From Candidatus Methylospira mobilis (GTDB lineage Bacteria; Pseudomonadota; Gammaproteobacteria; Methylococcales; Methylococcaceae): a stretch of 64,000 bases of DNA. Below the pieces are notes generated by a model. That model was given only the letters and a program-made list of their open reading frames with translations. It had not been told where the DNA came from and did not search any database. Where the stretch lies: the NCBI RefSeq assembly GCF_009498235.1, contig NZ_CP044205.1, forward strand, positions 2,357,389 to 2,421,388. The letters run 5' to 3'. Of the stretch, positions 54,181-63,367 are shown piece after piece; the stretch's first letter is position 1, and every line of letters begins with the position of its first letter. The position numbers and the translations under genes are program-made.

Positions 54181-54960
54181 ATGCGCAGAGTCATTTTCAA
54201 CCAGAAAGGCGGTGTAGGTAAATCAACGATTACCTGCAATCTGGCCGCCATCAGCGCCATCGACGATAAAAAAACCCTGGTGGTCGATCTCGATGTTCAG
54301 GGCAACTCCACGCACTATCTGCTTGGAAAAAAAATCACCGACCCCGATCAGACCCTGGCCTATTTTTTTAAAGAGGTGCTGAACATGAATCTGTTCGGCA
54401 AGGGCGACGATACCGCCCTGCTCGAAGGCGTTATCCACAGCACACCGTTTCCCAATCTCTATGTGCTGCCCTCGCACCCTGAGCTGGAACCCCTGCAAAG
54501 CCGCCTCGACGCCCGCTACAAAATCTACAAGCTGCGCGAAGCGCTCAGCAACCTGCAAGGCTTCGACCATATTTACATCGATACGCCGCCGGTACTCAAT
54601 TTTTACAGCCGCTCGGGCCTGATTGCCGCCGAGCAATGTTTGATTCCGTTCGATTGCGATGCGTTTTCCCAGGAAGCGTTATACAACCTTCTGGCTACGG
54701 TAGCGGAAATCAAGGCCGACCATAACCCGGAGCTGCGTGTCGAAGGTATCGTCGTCAATCAATTCCAGAGCCGCGCCAACCTGCCCGCCAGCCTGGTGCA
54801 GCAATTGGTGGAGCAAGGCCATCCGGTTTTAAACAGCAAACTGTCCATCTCCGTAAAAGTCAGGGAGTCGCATACCGCCTCGAAGCCTCTAATTCACTAT
54901 TTACCGGATCACAAACTGACGGAAGAATTTATCGCATTGCATCAGGAGCTGCACAGTTAG
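54181..54960 (+). CDS. ParA-family ATPase, orphan
   Basis: ATG 54181 is preceded by GGAAGGAG; the frame upstream of it is not needed. The 259-residue protein has a Walker-A-type motif ([18 protein letters not shown]), [10 protein letters not shown] and the Walker-B-like [12 protein letters not shown]. ParA-type proteins position DNA or protein cargo. No parB partner is next to it, so cargo such as chemoreceptors or a cell-pole structure is possible. Confidence 0.85.
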   Translation: MRRVIFNQKGGVGKSTITCNLAAISAIDDKKTLVVDLDVQGNSTHYLLGKKITDPDQTLAYFFKEVLNMNLFGKGDDTALLEGVIHSTPFPNLYVLPSHPELEPLQSRLDARYKIYKLREALSNLQGFDHIYIDTPPVLNFYSRSGLIAAEQCLIPFDCDAFSQEALYNLLATVAEIKADHNPELRVEGIVVNQFQSRANLPASLVQQLVEQGHPVLNSKLSISVKVRESHTASKPLIHYLPDHKLTEEFIALHQELHS

Positions 54961-55019
54961 CGGATATGCAAAAGTGAAGAGGAACGCCGCTCCGGGCTCC
55001 CCATAAGCGGCAGTCGCAT

Positions 55020-55868
55020 TCATCCCAGCTCAAAAGTGGTGACACCGAACATTTTTTGCAAATCGACACGAGGAGCCTCCTGGCTGTACATACGCGCGGT
55101 GGCAAACACCGGCGCCAAACCGTACTTTTCAGCCAGAGAGACTGCCGCAGTACACGCGTCCGGGGTATCTAAAAACACGTTGGCATCGCCGATATCCTTG
55201 ACCAACCCGAGAAAAAGTTTTTCGGCGATATTCCCATCATCGGCAAATAACGGCCCGATTCTATAGCCGTCACGGCTTTTCCGGATCACGCCATAGCCGT
55301 GAAGCGCGCGCCCGTCGTAGCATGCCAGCCCGCGCGCCTGCGGCATGATCAGCCAGTCGCGTAGAAATTGCGGACGATCGGCTGGAAAAACCTGATGATC
55401 GTAGGCATTAATCTTTGTGAACGGCACCTCGCCAACCGGCAACAATTCCGGCGCCGGCTCAAAACGGCTATTGCCGGCGATCCTTCCGCCATACCGGATG
55501 TTCTTGTAGGCTTGGTGAAACCCGAATCTCTGATAATAATCCACTTTTTCCATAACTCCGTCCAAACCGTTATTGCACTCCGCCAGATATTCGAGCGCGC
55601 AATCCTTCAACGCAGTCCCGACTCCTTGACCACGAAATGCTTTTTTAACGATAAAAAGCCCGAAAAAACCAAATGATTGTTGCGGGTACTTCACACCCGA
55701 AACCGAACCGATTGCTTCGCTGCCCTGCCAAGCCATGAAGAAACCCTGTGGATCGGTATTGTAAAACACCTCGGCGTCGTTCAGACCGGGATTCCAGCCT
55801 TCCAAGGCAGCCCATTCAATGGCGGTATCCAAATCCTGCCGCCGCATCCGGCGAATTTCGTAATTCAT
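55020..55868 (-). CDS. GNAT-family acetyltransferase
   Basis: The 282-residue protein has an N-terminal GNAT domain (LDTAIEWAALEGWNPGLND, FIVKKAFRGQGVGTALKDCA with the acetyl-CoA-binding R-G-x-G-x-G/A loop). The second half (AYDHQVFPADRPQFLRDWL, ACYDGRALHGYGVIRKSRDG) is of the kind found in two-domain GNAT proteins. The substrate is unknown. Confidence 0.85.
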   Translation of the reverse strand: MNYEIRRMRRQDLDTAIEWAALEGWNPGLNDAEVFYNTDPQGFFMAWQGSEAIGSVSGVKYPQQSFGFFGLFIVKKAFRGQGVGTALKDCALEYLAECNNGLDGVMEKVDYYQRFGFHQAYKNIRYGGRIAGNSRFEPAPELLPVGEVPFTKINAYDHQVFPADRPQFLRDWLIMPQARGLACYDGRALHGYGVIRKSRDGYRIGPLFADDGNIAEKLFLGLVKDIGDANVFLDTPDACTAAVSLAEKYGLAPVFATARMYSQEAPRVDLQKMFGVTTFELG

Positions 55869-56222
55869 AAGTTTTTACCTCAACCTGCGGGGGTTCGATC
55901 AAATTCTTGTCGACACGCCGCCTGCACCAACTTTTACAATCGCACGGGCCTGATAATGTTTAATTCCGGATAACTATTCAACTACCCTTGTATAACGCTG
56001 TAGGAGCGGGCTTTAGCCCGCGAAAGAGGTCGATCGCAACCTAAAGCCCGCTCCTGCGAAGTTGTTTCAATCGAAGATTACTTTGCACCGTCCCTTTTAA
56101 GGTTGCGTTTTCCGTAGAAGCCTTTAATGAGCTTATTTAATAAAAAAACGTCGAAACCAGTTACGTAGAATCAGAGGGTTGCTATTCGTTTTGTGGCGAA
56201 AAACGATTAACTCAGTGATTCC
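55869..56222. other. intergenic region with a REP-like palindrome
   Basis: It holds the inverted repeat at 56001-56057 and TAACTATTCA at 55972-55981, a motif shared with the element at 60245. I see no gene. Confidence 0.4.
56001..56057. repeat. REP-like inverted repeat
   Basis: TAGGAGCGGGCTTTA (56001-56015) is repeated inverted as TAAAGCCCGCTCCTG (56042-56056). Each arm can also fold on itself (GCGGGCTTTAGCCCGC). This is the usual look of REP elements in gammaproteobacteria, which often lie between genes. Confidence 0.75.
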
Positions 56223-56363
56223 CTAGGGTTTACTTTCTTTTTTTATTAACAATGATGTTGCTATCGGTGATGCCAATAAATTTAAATCAATATTGTTTTG
56301 TTTCAGTAACGCCTCAATTGCCGGCAGTAATGTCCCCAATCTTTCCTCGATAGTTGACCTCAC
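56223..56363 (-). CDS. possible 46-residue peptide downstream of ribE
   Basis: From GTG 56363 the peptide reads MRSTIEERLGTLLPAIEALL, then KQNNIDLNLLASPIATSLLI and a Lys-rich end. The composition is protein-like, but there is no clear ribosome binding site. It could be the remnant end of a larger gene. Confidence 0.3.
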   Translation of the reverse strand: MRSTIEERLGTLLPAIEALLKQNNIDLNLLASPIATSLLIKKESKP

Positions 56364-56368
56364 TGTAT

Positions 56369-56953
56369 CTACAACACAACCTGTGTACCCCGTTCGATTT
56401 CAACATTAAGTTGAGAACCCGCCAGTTTTGACTCGAATGTGGTCATTCTACGCGTTTCTGGAATTAGCCAAACTTCAAACCAGTCAGACTCTTTATTGAT
56501 TTCCGATATCGTCAGACTGGTGCCATTAAGAGCAATGTAACCTTTTGGAAAAATATAACGCATCCACTGGTGAGGCACGCCAATTCGAATGCAATAATTA
56601 TTCTGGATCTGTGTTACGTCATGCACGGTAGCGCAGAAATCGACATGACCGGAAAGAGGGTGTCCGCCTATTTCAGCGCCATCTTTTGCAGCGCGTTCGG
56701 CATTAACTCGATCGCCCGCAGTACAGCCCCCCAATGTCGTGATCAACGTGCTTTGCAGCATGACATCAAATTTCACATGAATGTCACTGAGTACTTCTGT
56801 GACCGTCAGGCAAACACCATCAATCGCAATACTTGCGCCAATTTTCAGGTCAGTGCAAAAACCGCTGGGAAACTCGATTTCAAAAGAACGCATGCCATCA
56901 ATATCGGTCACGGATTTAATGGTTGCGATACCTTGTACGATACCTGTAAACAT
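56369..56953 (-). CDS. ribE: riboflavin synthase alpha-type protein
   Basis: ATG 56953 starts MFTGIVQGIATIKSV, the exact riboflavin synthase N-terminus. The 194-residue protein has two lumazine-binding repeats: IGASIAIDGVCLTVTEV, then GGHPLSGHVDFCATV in the first domain and FPKGYIALNGTSLTISEI in the second. It would make riboflavin from two lumazines. The region around GGHPLSGHVD deviates slightly from housekeeping RibE, so a lumazine-protein-like paralogue is possible. Confidence 0.85.
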   Translation of the reverse strand: MFTGIVQGIATIKSVTDIDGMRSFEIEFPSGFCTDLKIGASIAIDGVCLTVTEVLSDIHVKFDVMLQSTLITTLGGCTAGDRVNAERAAKDGAEIGGHPLSGHVDFCATVHDVTQIQNNYCIRIGVPHQWMRYIFPKGYIALNGTSLTISEINKESDWFEVWLIPETRRMTTFESKLAGSQLNVEIERGTQVVL

Positions 56954-57054
56954 AAAAATTCTCTCGAACGCAAATAACGCCCGACGCACATTCATGTGTG
57001 CTGTAGAATATTGCCGAAGTAAAGCACCATAATAATTCAGAGTCAATCCATTAA

Positions 57055-58292
57055 GGAAACGCTGATTTAATCGCCACCTAATTCCATATATTTATTATGG
57101 ATATAAATTAACCATGGTATAATAATCAATATATTATACTGAAACGGTTTCCGGCGTATGATGAAACAGACCACCCTCCTTGACGTTCTTCTCCAGCAAA
57201 AATCGCGTACCACGCGGCGCGAGACTTTTTTGAACGCGATGGATCAGGTAGTTCCCTGGTCTGAACTGGTCGAGCTCATTCAGCCGGTGTATCCCGCTTC
57301 CGGACGAGGTCGTCCGCCTATCGGGATCGAAAGGATGTTGCGATTGTATTTCATCCAGCAATGGTACGGCTTTTCCGACGAAGGAACAGAAGATGCGCTT
57401 TATGATATGCCCCTATTAAGCCGCTTTGCCGGAATTGACCTGACGCATGAGCGTGTTCCCGATGCTACCACGCTATTGAACTTCCGCCACCTGCTGGAAG
57501 AGCATAAGCTGGCGCCGGTGATGCTGGGCCGCATTAATGCGCTTCTTGAAGCGAAAGGATTACTCATGCGCGAAGGAACGATCGTGGATGCCACGTTGAT
57601 CGCAGCGCCGCCCTCGACCAAAAACAAAAGTGGCGAGCGCGATCCGGAAATGCACCAGACCAAGAAAGGAAATCAGTGGTATTTCGGGATGAAGGCGCAT
57701 ATTGGTGTGGATGCTGAATCGGGACTGGTTCATACGGTTGTCGGTACGTCGGCGCATGTCAGTGATGTGGTGATGACCAGCGAGTTGCTTCATGGTCGGG
57801 AACAAGTGGTCATAGCCGATGCCGGTTACATCGGCGTTGAAAAGCGCGAAGAGAATACCGGGAAAACGGTGGAGTGGTTGATCGCCATGAAGCGCGGCAA
57901 GCTAAAAGCGATGCCCGAAGGCCGATGGAAAGAAACGGTGCGCGAGATCGAAAAAAAGAAGGCGCAGATTCGTTCGCGTGTCGAGCATCCGTTCCATGTG
58001 ATCAAGAACCTGTTTCATTATCGCAAGACGCGGTATCGGGGATTGGAAAAGAACACGCATCAACTACAGATTTTGTTCGGGCTTTGTAATTTGTACCGGA
58101 GCCAAAAGCGGCTGATGGGGTCGATATGAGGGATTATTGCGCCCTCAATCCGCCCGAAAGGCGGAAAATGCCGGTAAAACCGGTGGTTTTAAGAGGGAAC
58201 GCATAAAAAATGCGCCAAAATAGAAAATTTAGGCTCAAAAAAATTGCGCACCGGCGCAGCAACCCAGGTTTTGGCTATTAATCAGCGGTTCC
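57055..58292 (+). mobile_element. IS5-family insertion sequence, complete
   Basis: It begins GGAAACGCTGATTTAAT and ends with the matching inverted repeat (ATTAATCAGCGGTTCC). It is flanked by TTAA at 57051-57054 and 58293-58296, a 4-bp target duplication as usual for IS5-type elements. The length is 1238 bp. It lies between ribE and mmoG. Confidence 0.9.
57158..58129 (+). CDS. IS5-family transposase
   Basis: The 323-residue protein has the DDE core: GTIVDATLIAAPPSTKNK (first Asp), VVIADAGYIGVEKREE (second Asp) and RVEHPFHVIKNLF (Glu). The N-terminus (GRGRPPIGIERMLRLYFIQQ) is typical. The gene is intact. Confidence 0.95.
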   Translation: MMKQTTLLDVLLQQKSRTTRRETFLNAMDQVVPWSELVELIQPVYPASGRGRPPIGIERMLRLYFIQQWYGFSDEGTEDALYDMPLLSRFAGIDLTHERVPDATTLLNFRHLLEEHKLAPVMLGRINALLEAKGLLMREGTIVDATLIAAPPSTKNKSGERDPEMHQTKKGNQWYFGMKAHIGVDAESGLVHTVVGTSAHVSDVVMTSELLHGREQVVIADAGYIGVEKREENTGKTVEWLIAMKRGKLKAMPEGRWKETVREIEKKKAQIRSRVEHPFHVIKNLFHYRKTRYRGLEKNTHQLQILFGLCNLYRSQKRLMGSI

Positions 58293-58400
58293 TTAAAAAC
58301 ATGGAATTTGCTATAAACGGGTTTTCTCAGCAAGCAACTCCGGCGTATTTTCTGGTTTTTCAGCGCTTTTCAATATTGCAGGATAATCTGAGATCATCCC

Positions 58401-58429
58401 AAAAAAGAACCCCGGCATGGCCCGGGGTT
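58401..58429 (-). terminator. terminator after mmoG
   Basis: AACCCCGG (58408-58415) pairs with CCGGGGTT (58422-58429) across a short loop. On the minus strand the hairpin is followed shortly by TTTTTT. It sits about 70 bases after the mmoG stop and probably ends the sMMO transcript. Confidence 0.7.
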
Positions 58430-58496
58430 GTCAAAAGCGCGCGGACTGTTCCGGTATTGGTAAACAGTAGCGCGGTGGGATTGTTTACATGTTCGA

Positions 58497-60188
58497 TTAT
58501 GGCGCGCGCGGGTCTTCGCGCGTCGCGGCGGCCCATTCGGCTATCTGGGCGGTATTGGGGAAACGTTTGAGTACCGGCTCCTGGCAAACGATGGCTTCGG
58601 TCGTCATTACCGTCGACACGATGCCCGCCGCATTCTGCAACGCCAGCCGGGCAACTTTGACCGGATCGAGTATGCCTGCTTCCAGCAGGCTGCCATAAGT
58701 CCTGGCCGCAACATCGTACCCATAAACGCCGTCATCGTGCATCAGCACTTTCGCCAAAACCGATTCGGGATTCATTCCGGCGTTATGCGCTATACAGCGT
58801 AAAGGCTCATAGAGCGCTTCTTCCACGATTTCCACGCCGCGACGCAGATCGGCATTGTCGAACCGGAGCCTGTCCAACGCCCTGCGGATATGCAGCAAGC
58901 CTACGCCGCCGCCGGCCATAACGCCTTCGTCCATTGCCGCGCGTACCGAGTTATAGGCGTTTTCGACGCGAACCATGCGCTCTTTTATCGTCATATCGTT
59001 CAAACCGCCGACACGGTACACGGCGGTTTTGCTGCGTAAAAAAGCGATGCGTTCTTCGAGGTTTTCCAAGTCGTGGCGATTTCCGGTCGGAGACCCCTCG
59101 CCCGGCTTGCGTGCGCGTATCCTGTCGGCATCGAGCGTCAATTGTGCAATCCGATCCTCTATCCGCTGTGCGTCGCCGCGACAGCCGATAATCAGCGTGG
59201 ATTCGGCGCTGACCACGACTCGCTGAGCTTGTCCCAGATCCGCCAGCGTCATTTTTTCCAAGGTATCGCCTTGAACTTCCAGGCAGGCGCGTCCGCCGGT
59301 CATTATTGCCAGGTCGAGCAGGCGTTCGCTGCGTCCGTCGCCGAACCCAGGGGGTTTGACGGCAACCACCTTGAAGTTGCCGCGCACATGATTCAGCAAC
59401 AGCGGCGCCAGAGCTTCTTCAGTGATATTCTCGGCTATGACCAGCAGCGGACGCCGCTGGTCCTGGGCATTTTCCAGCAGCGGCACCAGATCCATGAAGT
59501 CCGTTACTTCACGGTCGTACAGCAAAATATAGGGCTGATCCAGCTCCGCCAGATTTCTTTCCTTATCGGTATTGAAATAAGAGGACAAATAGCCCTGCGC
59601 GAAGCGGGAACCGTCGGTAATTTCCAGTTCGTCGTCGTGAGTATAGCCCAGCTCAAAACTGACTACGCCATCGTTGCCGACCGCTTCAATCGCATCAATC
59701 AGTAAATCGGCGACGCTGTCGTCTTCCTTGCTGGCCGAACGGCAAACCTTGCGGAAAATATCGCGATCCTGGGTGCGTATCGCGGTTCGGCGCATTTCAT
59801 TGCTCAGGCATTCGACCGCCAGTTCCATGCCTTTTTTAAGATCAACCGGATTCGCGCCGGCGACCATGCTCTTTTCGCAGCCCCTGGCAAGGCTGCGCGC
59901 CAGTACTATCGAAGTCGTCGTGCCGTCGCCGGCCGCACGGGAAACCGCACCGGCGACATCGCGCAACATGCGCGCGCCTACATCTTCAATGATATCGGGA
60001 AGCGTAATCGCTTGCGCCACGGTAACGCCGTCGCGCGTCACCACCGGCCCCACGCCGTCGGTACGATGCTGGATGACGACACTGGGACCAGATGCGCCCA
60101 GCGTTACTTCCACGGCCTGAGCAAGTTTGTTTATGCCGCGCATCATCCTTGAGCGGGCGTTATGATTAAAAACGATTTGTTTCGCCAT
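58497..60188 (-). CDS. mmoG: GroEL-like chaperonin of the sMMO cluster
   Basis: The 563-residue protein is GroEL-like: VEVTLGASGPSVVIQ, VTRDGVTVAQAITLPD, ATP-binding AAGDGTTTSIVLARS and GGGVGLLHIRRAL. It lacks the GGM-rich tail of housekeeping GroEL and ends DPRAP. In sMMO clusters MmoG assists assembly of the oxygenase and of the regulator MmoR. Here it is the last gene seen of the cluster, after mmoC and a small ORF. Confidence 0.92.
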   Translation of the reverse strand: MAKQIVFNHNARSRMMRGINKLAQAVEVTLGASGPSVVIQHRTDGVGPVVTRDGVTVAQAITLPDIIEDVGARMLRDVAGAVSRAAGDGTTTSIVLARSLARGCEKSMVAGANPVDLKKGMELAVECLSNEMRRTAIRTQDRDIFRKVCRSASKEDDSVADLLIDAIEAVGNDGVVSFELGYTHDDELEITDGSRFAQGYLSSYFNTDKERNLAELDQPYILLYDREVTDFMDLVPLLENAQDQRRPLLVIAENITEEALAPLLLNHVRGNFKVVAVKPPGFGDGRSERLLDLAIMTGGRACLEVQGDTLEKMTLADLGQAQRVVVSAESTLIIGCRGDAQRIEDRIAQLTLDADRIRARKPGEGSPTGNRHDLENLEERIAFLRSKTAVYRVGGLNDMTIKERMVRVENAYNSVRAAMDEGVMAGGGVGLLHIRRALDRLRFDNADLRRGVEIVEEALYEPLRCIAHNAGMNPESVLAKVLMHDDGVYGYDVAARTYGSLLEAGILDPVKVARLALQNAAGIVSTVMTTEAIVCQEPVLKRFPNTAQIAEWAAATREDPRAP

Positions 60189-60244
60189 AGGTGTGCAAAC
60201 TCTGATTATAGTTATCGGAAAGCAAAAGCTTTACTTTTGTATTT

Positions 60245-60446
60245 GTAACTATTCAGCATGCCCGCTGGAAAGGAAATGAGGTGAGTCAGGCGAGACCTTT
60301 TGCGTCCATGGATGGGCGCATAGAGCTTCCAGAAATGGAATTGCAGCGTGGTTATTCTCTCCGACACGCTTCCCCGTGTGTCTCGGCTGACTTGCCTCAA
60401 CCCGACTGCATCGTTCATGACTAAAAAGCACTCACTGAATAGTTAC
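60245..60446. repeat. MITE-like element inside the sMMO cluster
   Basis: GTAACTATTCAG (60245-60256) is repeated inverted as CTGAATAGTTAC (60435-60446). About 178 bases without a supported gene lie between. Short elements with such ends look like non-autonomous insertions. It sits between the small ORF and mmoG and may alter transcription of mmoG. Confidence 0.55.
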
Positions 60447-60455
60447 TTGTATTTT

Positions 60456-60761
60456 TTAATTCGAATCTATCGAATAGTGACGCATTAATGTCTGTCCTGC
60501 ATTGGCGCGCGCCGAGCAGGCGCGCCGCTGGCGCGACCATATCCACATCAACTCGCGGTCATTCCAGTCCAGCGTGCGGCGCAATTCCTCTTCGTCCTGT
60601 CGAGACAACGATTTATTCCATAGCTCCCGCAATTCTGCTACACGATCGGGATAAAGGCCGGATGTCAGCTTCTGTTCGCGAACCGCAAGCTCGCGAATGG
60701 AGTGATCCAGTTGCCGCACGGTCAGTTCGATAAACTGTTCATCTTCAGCTTGCGAAGACAT
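60456..60761 (-). CDS. small helical protein between mmoC and mmoG
   Basis: ATG 60761 gives 101 residues; the frame upstream of it is not needed. It is strongly helical and charged (LTVRQLDHSIRELAVREQKL, SLSRQDEEELRRTLDWNDRE). The C-terminus is basic with a Cys. No sMMO protein I know looks like this. It is in the same direction as mmoC and 110 bases from it. Confidence 0.6.
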   Translation of the reverse strand: MSSQAEDEQFIELTVRQLDHSIRELAVREQKLTSGLYPDRVAELRELWNKSLSRQDEEELRRTLDWNDRELMWIWSRQRRACSARANAGQTLMRHYSIDSN

Positions 60762-60871
60762 GACGCATCCACTACCTAAACTCGATACAAAATAAAAGTT
60801 GAATCGCCGCCGTCCAATGGTGGGCCTGCCATAACGTTGCCATCGGAGTATCGACGGCAATTCAACAAAAC

Positions 60872-61921
60872 TTACGCCGTCGCACCCACTGTCAGAAATT
60901 TTTCCAGGTAAATCTGATTTTTAGGTATGCCGAACTCACTGCAAACGGCATAAGCCGCATCGACCATGCCCGGAGGCCCGCACAGATAAAGGTCGGGTTT
61001 AAGCGGATGCTGTTCCAGATCGTGGCGCAGAATGTCGATGACATTGCCTCGTTCGCCTTTCCAGGCTTCATCCGGCTGCCAGGCGCAGATTTTCACACTC
61101 AGCGTAGGCATTTCCCTTTCCAGCGCTTCAAGCTCATCGACATAAAACGCTTCGTCAGGCTTGTTCACACCGAAATACAGCCGCGCTTCCTGCGGTTCTC
61201 CCCAGTGATGCATTTGCCTGATCATTGATAACACCGGTGCCAACCCCGTACCGCCGGCAACAAAATAACGCGGGCGGAAACCATTCTCCTTCAGCGAGAA
61301 AATACCGAGCGGGCCTTTAAGCGATAAAATCTGACCCGGTTTCGCCCGGTTACGCAGAAAGTTTGAGAACTGCCCATCAGGCAGCAATCGGATCAGAAAT
61401 TCGAGATCGCCGTCCTCATTGCTGATATTGGCTGGAGAATAGGAACGCGACAGTTCACTATCGGGTATCCGTATGTCCATATACTGGCCGGGAGCGAAAT
61501 CGACTTTCAACTCGCTGCCGCTACCCGGTTTTTTCAGCAACAAGCGTACGGCATTGGATGAAATGGGCGTAACACTGACGACTTCCGCCTCAAAATCCAG
61601 ATCTTCAGCCCCGAAGGAAATTCTGGAATAGGTATATGGTACTTCAACCTCCAGATCGGTTTCCGGGAAGCAGCGGCACAGTAAAACCTGACCTTCTTCC
61701 TCTTCTTCGGGCGTGAGCGCCTGCACGCTGCACCCCACCAGCTTATAATCGCCTTCCACGCAGAAGGCTTTACAGGTGGAGCACCCTCCGGCGCGGCAGG
61801 ATGACATCAGGATGATATCCTGACGCAGGCCGGCGGAAATGACATCCTCGTCGGATTTGCACTCAAAACTTACGGATTCACCATCTTCGGTGATAACTTC
61901 TATGGTATGCGATGCCGCCAT
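60872..61921 (-). CDS. mmoC: sMMO reductase component MmoC
   Basis: The 349-residue protein is of the known MmoC length. An N-terminal 2Fe-2S ferredoxin domain has [13 protein letters not shown] plus a late LLCRC. The FAD domain has RSYSPANI. The NAD domain has [17 protein letters not shown] and [12 protein letters not shown]. It passes electrons from NADH to the hydroxylase. The gene follows mmoD by 27 bases. Confidence 0.97.
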   Translation of the reverse strand: MAASHTIEVITEDGESVSFECKSDEDVISAGLRQDIILMSSCRAGGCSTCKAFCVEGDYKLVGCSVQALTPEEEEEGQVLLCRCFPETDLEVEVPYTYSRISFGAEDLDFEAEVVSVTPISSNAVRLLLKKPGSGSELKVDFAPGQYMDIRIPDSELSRSYSPANISNEDGDLEFLIRLLPDGQFSNFLRNRAKPGQILSLKGPLGIFSLKENGFRPRYFVAGGTGLAPVLSMIRQMHHWGEPQEARLYFGVNKPDEAFYVDELEALEREMPTLSVKICAWQPDEAWKGERGNVIDILRHDLEQHPLKPDLYLCGPPGMVDAAYAVCSEFGIPKNQIYLEKFLTVGATA

Positions 61922-61948
61922 GGCATGAACTCCTGCTTCCAGGTATTT

Positions 61949-62254
61949 TTAGGTTGTCTGTTTGTTGGACATAATCTGGCCGTCGACATGGCCAAAAAAT
62001 GCCAATACATGTTGAACCGACTGTTTCGACGACTCCAGACTGATCGCACAGCCGTCCTGTATCTCCTCTCCATCGCGCGTAATCACCCAGCGCCACATGA
62101 AATCGAGATCGTAGGCGTAGGCGCTGTAACGCCCGTTCTCGATCAGCGGCACAGGCTCCAGGCCTTCGGGCATAACCAGAGCGCCGCGCAGATTTTTTTG
62201 AAACAAATGTTCCAAATCAAGCACCTTGCTATCTGAATGATCTTCGGTTGTCAT
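61949..62254 (-). CDS. mmoD: sMMO assembly/regulatory protein MmoD
   Basis: The start taken is ATG 62254; two other ATGs lie just upstream. The 101-residue protein has the MmoD core: MPEGLEPVPLIENGRYSAYA, YDLDFMWRWVITRDGEEIQD. MmoD inhibits the hydroxylase in vitro and takes part in the copper switch between the two methane monooxygenases. It lies between mmoZ and mmoC, as in other clusters. Confidence 0.9.
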   Translation of the reverse strand: MTTEDHSDSKVLDLEHLFQKNLRGALVMPEGLEPVPLIENGRYSAYAYDLDFMWRWVITRDGEEIQDGCAISLESSKQSVQHVLAFFGHVDGQIMSNKQTT

Positions 62255-62408
62255 CATGGGTACAATCAATTCTGAATTGGTTTTCCATCAACGGGAGTAT
62301 TGCCACGGTTCACAACCTGCACGCCGTATACTGCAGAAATACCCCGTCAACAGACTTTATCTCGACTCACTTTCTATAGGGACAGGAAGCGAACCTTGTT
62401 TTTCTCGC

Positions 62409-62921
62409 TTAATGCGGTACCTGAATAACGCGAACGCCACGCTGCTTGCGCAGATCCTCAAGCGAGGTATCGTAGTAATTCAGGTTGCGCAGCTCCATCA
62501 AACGAGTACCCAATTGGCGCTCGGCGTCCAGGAAAAAATTCACGGGAAGAATCGGCGGTTTATAAGCCTGGCGGAAACCGATGTGGATTTTCTCCGCTTC
62601 CCACTTATCCTTGGCGGCATTGATTTTGGCTACCGCCTGATTGACTACCTCTGCGGCGTCCTCACCGGTTGCAGTCTTGTTGCGGAAGTCTTCGTCGCTG
62701 AAAGCGTTGGCTTTCAGTACCGCCACCTTTTCTTCGAGCTTGGCTTCGATCCACAGATAGTCGATATCCAGATCGTAGCTTTTTCTGAACGGTGTGCTGT
62801 AATCAAGACGGAACTGCGTCAAGGTTTCCGCGCCCTCTTTCAGCGTGCTGATGGCGGCAACTTTCGATTTCCATTCTCTGCGAATGGCGTTATCGTGAAC
62901 GGGTTGGTTAGGCATAGTCAT
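62409..62921 (-). CDS. mmoZ: sMMO hydroxylase gamma subunit
   Basis: The 170-residue protein is of the known MmoZ length. Helical blocks include [39 protein letters not shown] and [20 protein letters not shown]. With MmoX and MmoY it forms the (alpha-beta-gamma)2 hydroxylase. It lies seven bases after mmoB. Confidence 0.97.
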   Translation of the reverse strand: MTMPNQPVHDNAIRREWKSKVAAISTLKEGAETLTQFRLDYSTPFRKSYDLDIDYLWIEAKLEEKVAVLKANAFSDEDFRNKTATGEDAAEVVNQAVAKINAAKDKWEAEKIHIGFRQAYKPPILPVNFFLDAERQLGTRLMELRNLNYYDTSLEDLRKQRGVRVIQVPH

Positions 62922-62928
62922 TCACTCC

Positions 62929-63357
62929 TTATGCGGCTTTGTAATCTTCGAGCTTGGTATCCAGACCCATCAGTTCACTGGTAATAGTAAACTTGTTGCC
63001 CAGCGTATAAGCGCGACCTATGGTGGAAGAAACATCCACCAGAAAGTCGTAGACGTTGAAGCTGCGTCCCAGCAACTCGGAAATCTCGTCGCAATCGACT
63101 TCGATTTTGCCGTTGGCCTTGATCCACCAGTAACCGGCGCGATCTTCAACGTTGACGGTCGGATTCACGCTCTTCTTGTAATCCTGCAGCAGGATTTCAT
63201 CGATGAAAGTATTGATTTCATCCGATTTTTTCAGAACCAGAACCACGGTATCGCTTTCATGCACAACCTGGTTTTCTTCGGCAAAGAATTCGTCGGCGAA
63301 TGCCTTACCCGTTTTCCCCATGATGCCGGCATCATAAGCGTTCTTATTTACAGTCAT
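62929..63357 (-). CDS. mmoB: sMMO regulatory protein B
   Basis: The 142-residue protein is of MmoB length: MTVNKNAYDAGIMGKTGKAF, then VVLVLKKSDEINTFIDEILL and CDEISELLGRSFNVYDF. MmoB binds the hydroxylase and gates substrate and oxygen access to the di-iron site. It lies between mmoY and mmoZ, ten bases after mmoY. Confidence 0.97.
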   Translation of the reverse strand: MTVNKNAYDAGIMGKTGKAFADEFFAEENQVVHESDTVVLVLKKSDEINTFIDEILLQDYKKSVNPTVNVEDRAGYWWIKANGKIEVDCDEISELLGRSFNVYDFLVDVSSTIGRAYTLGNKFTITSELMGLDTKLEDYKAA

Positions 63358-63367
63358 GTTTATCTCC

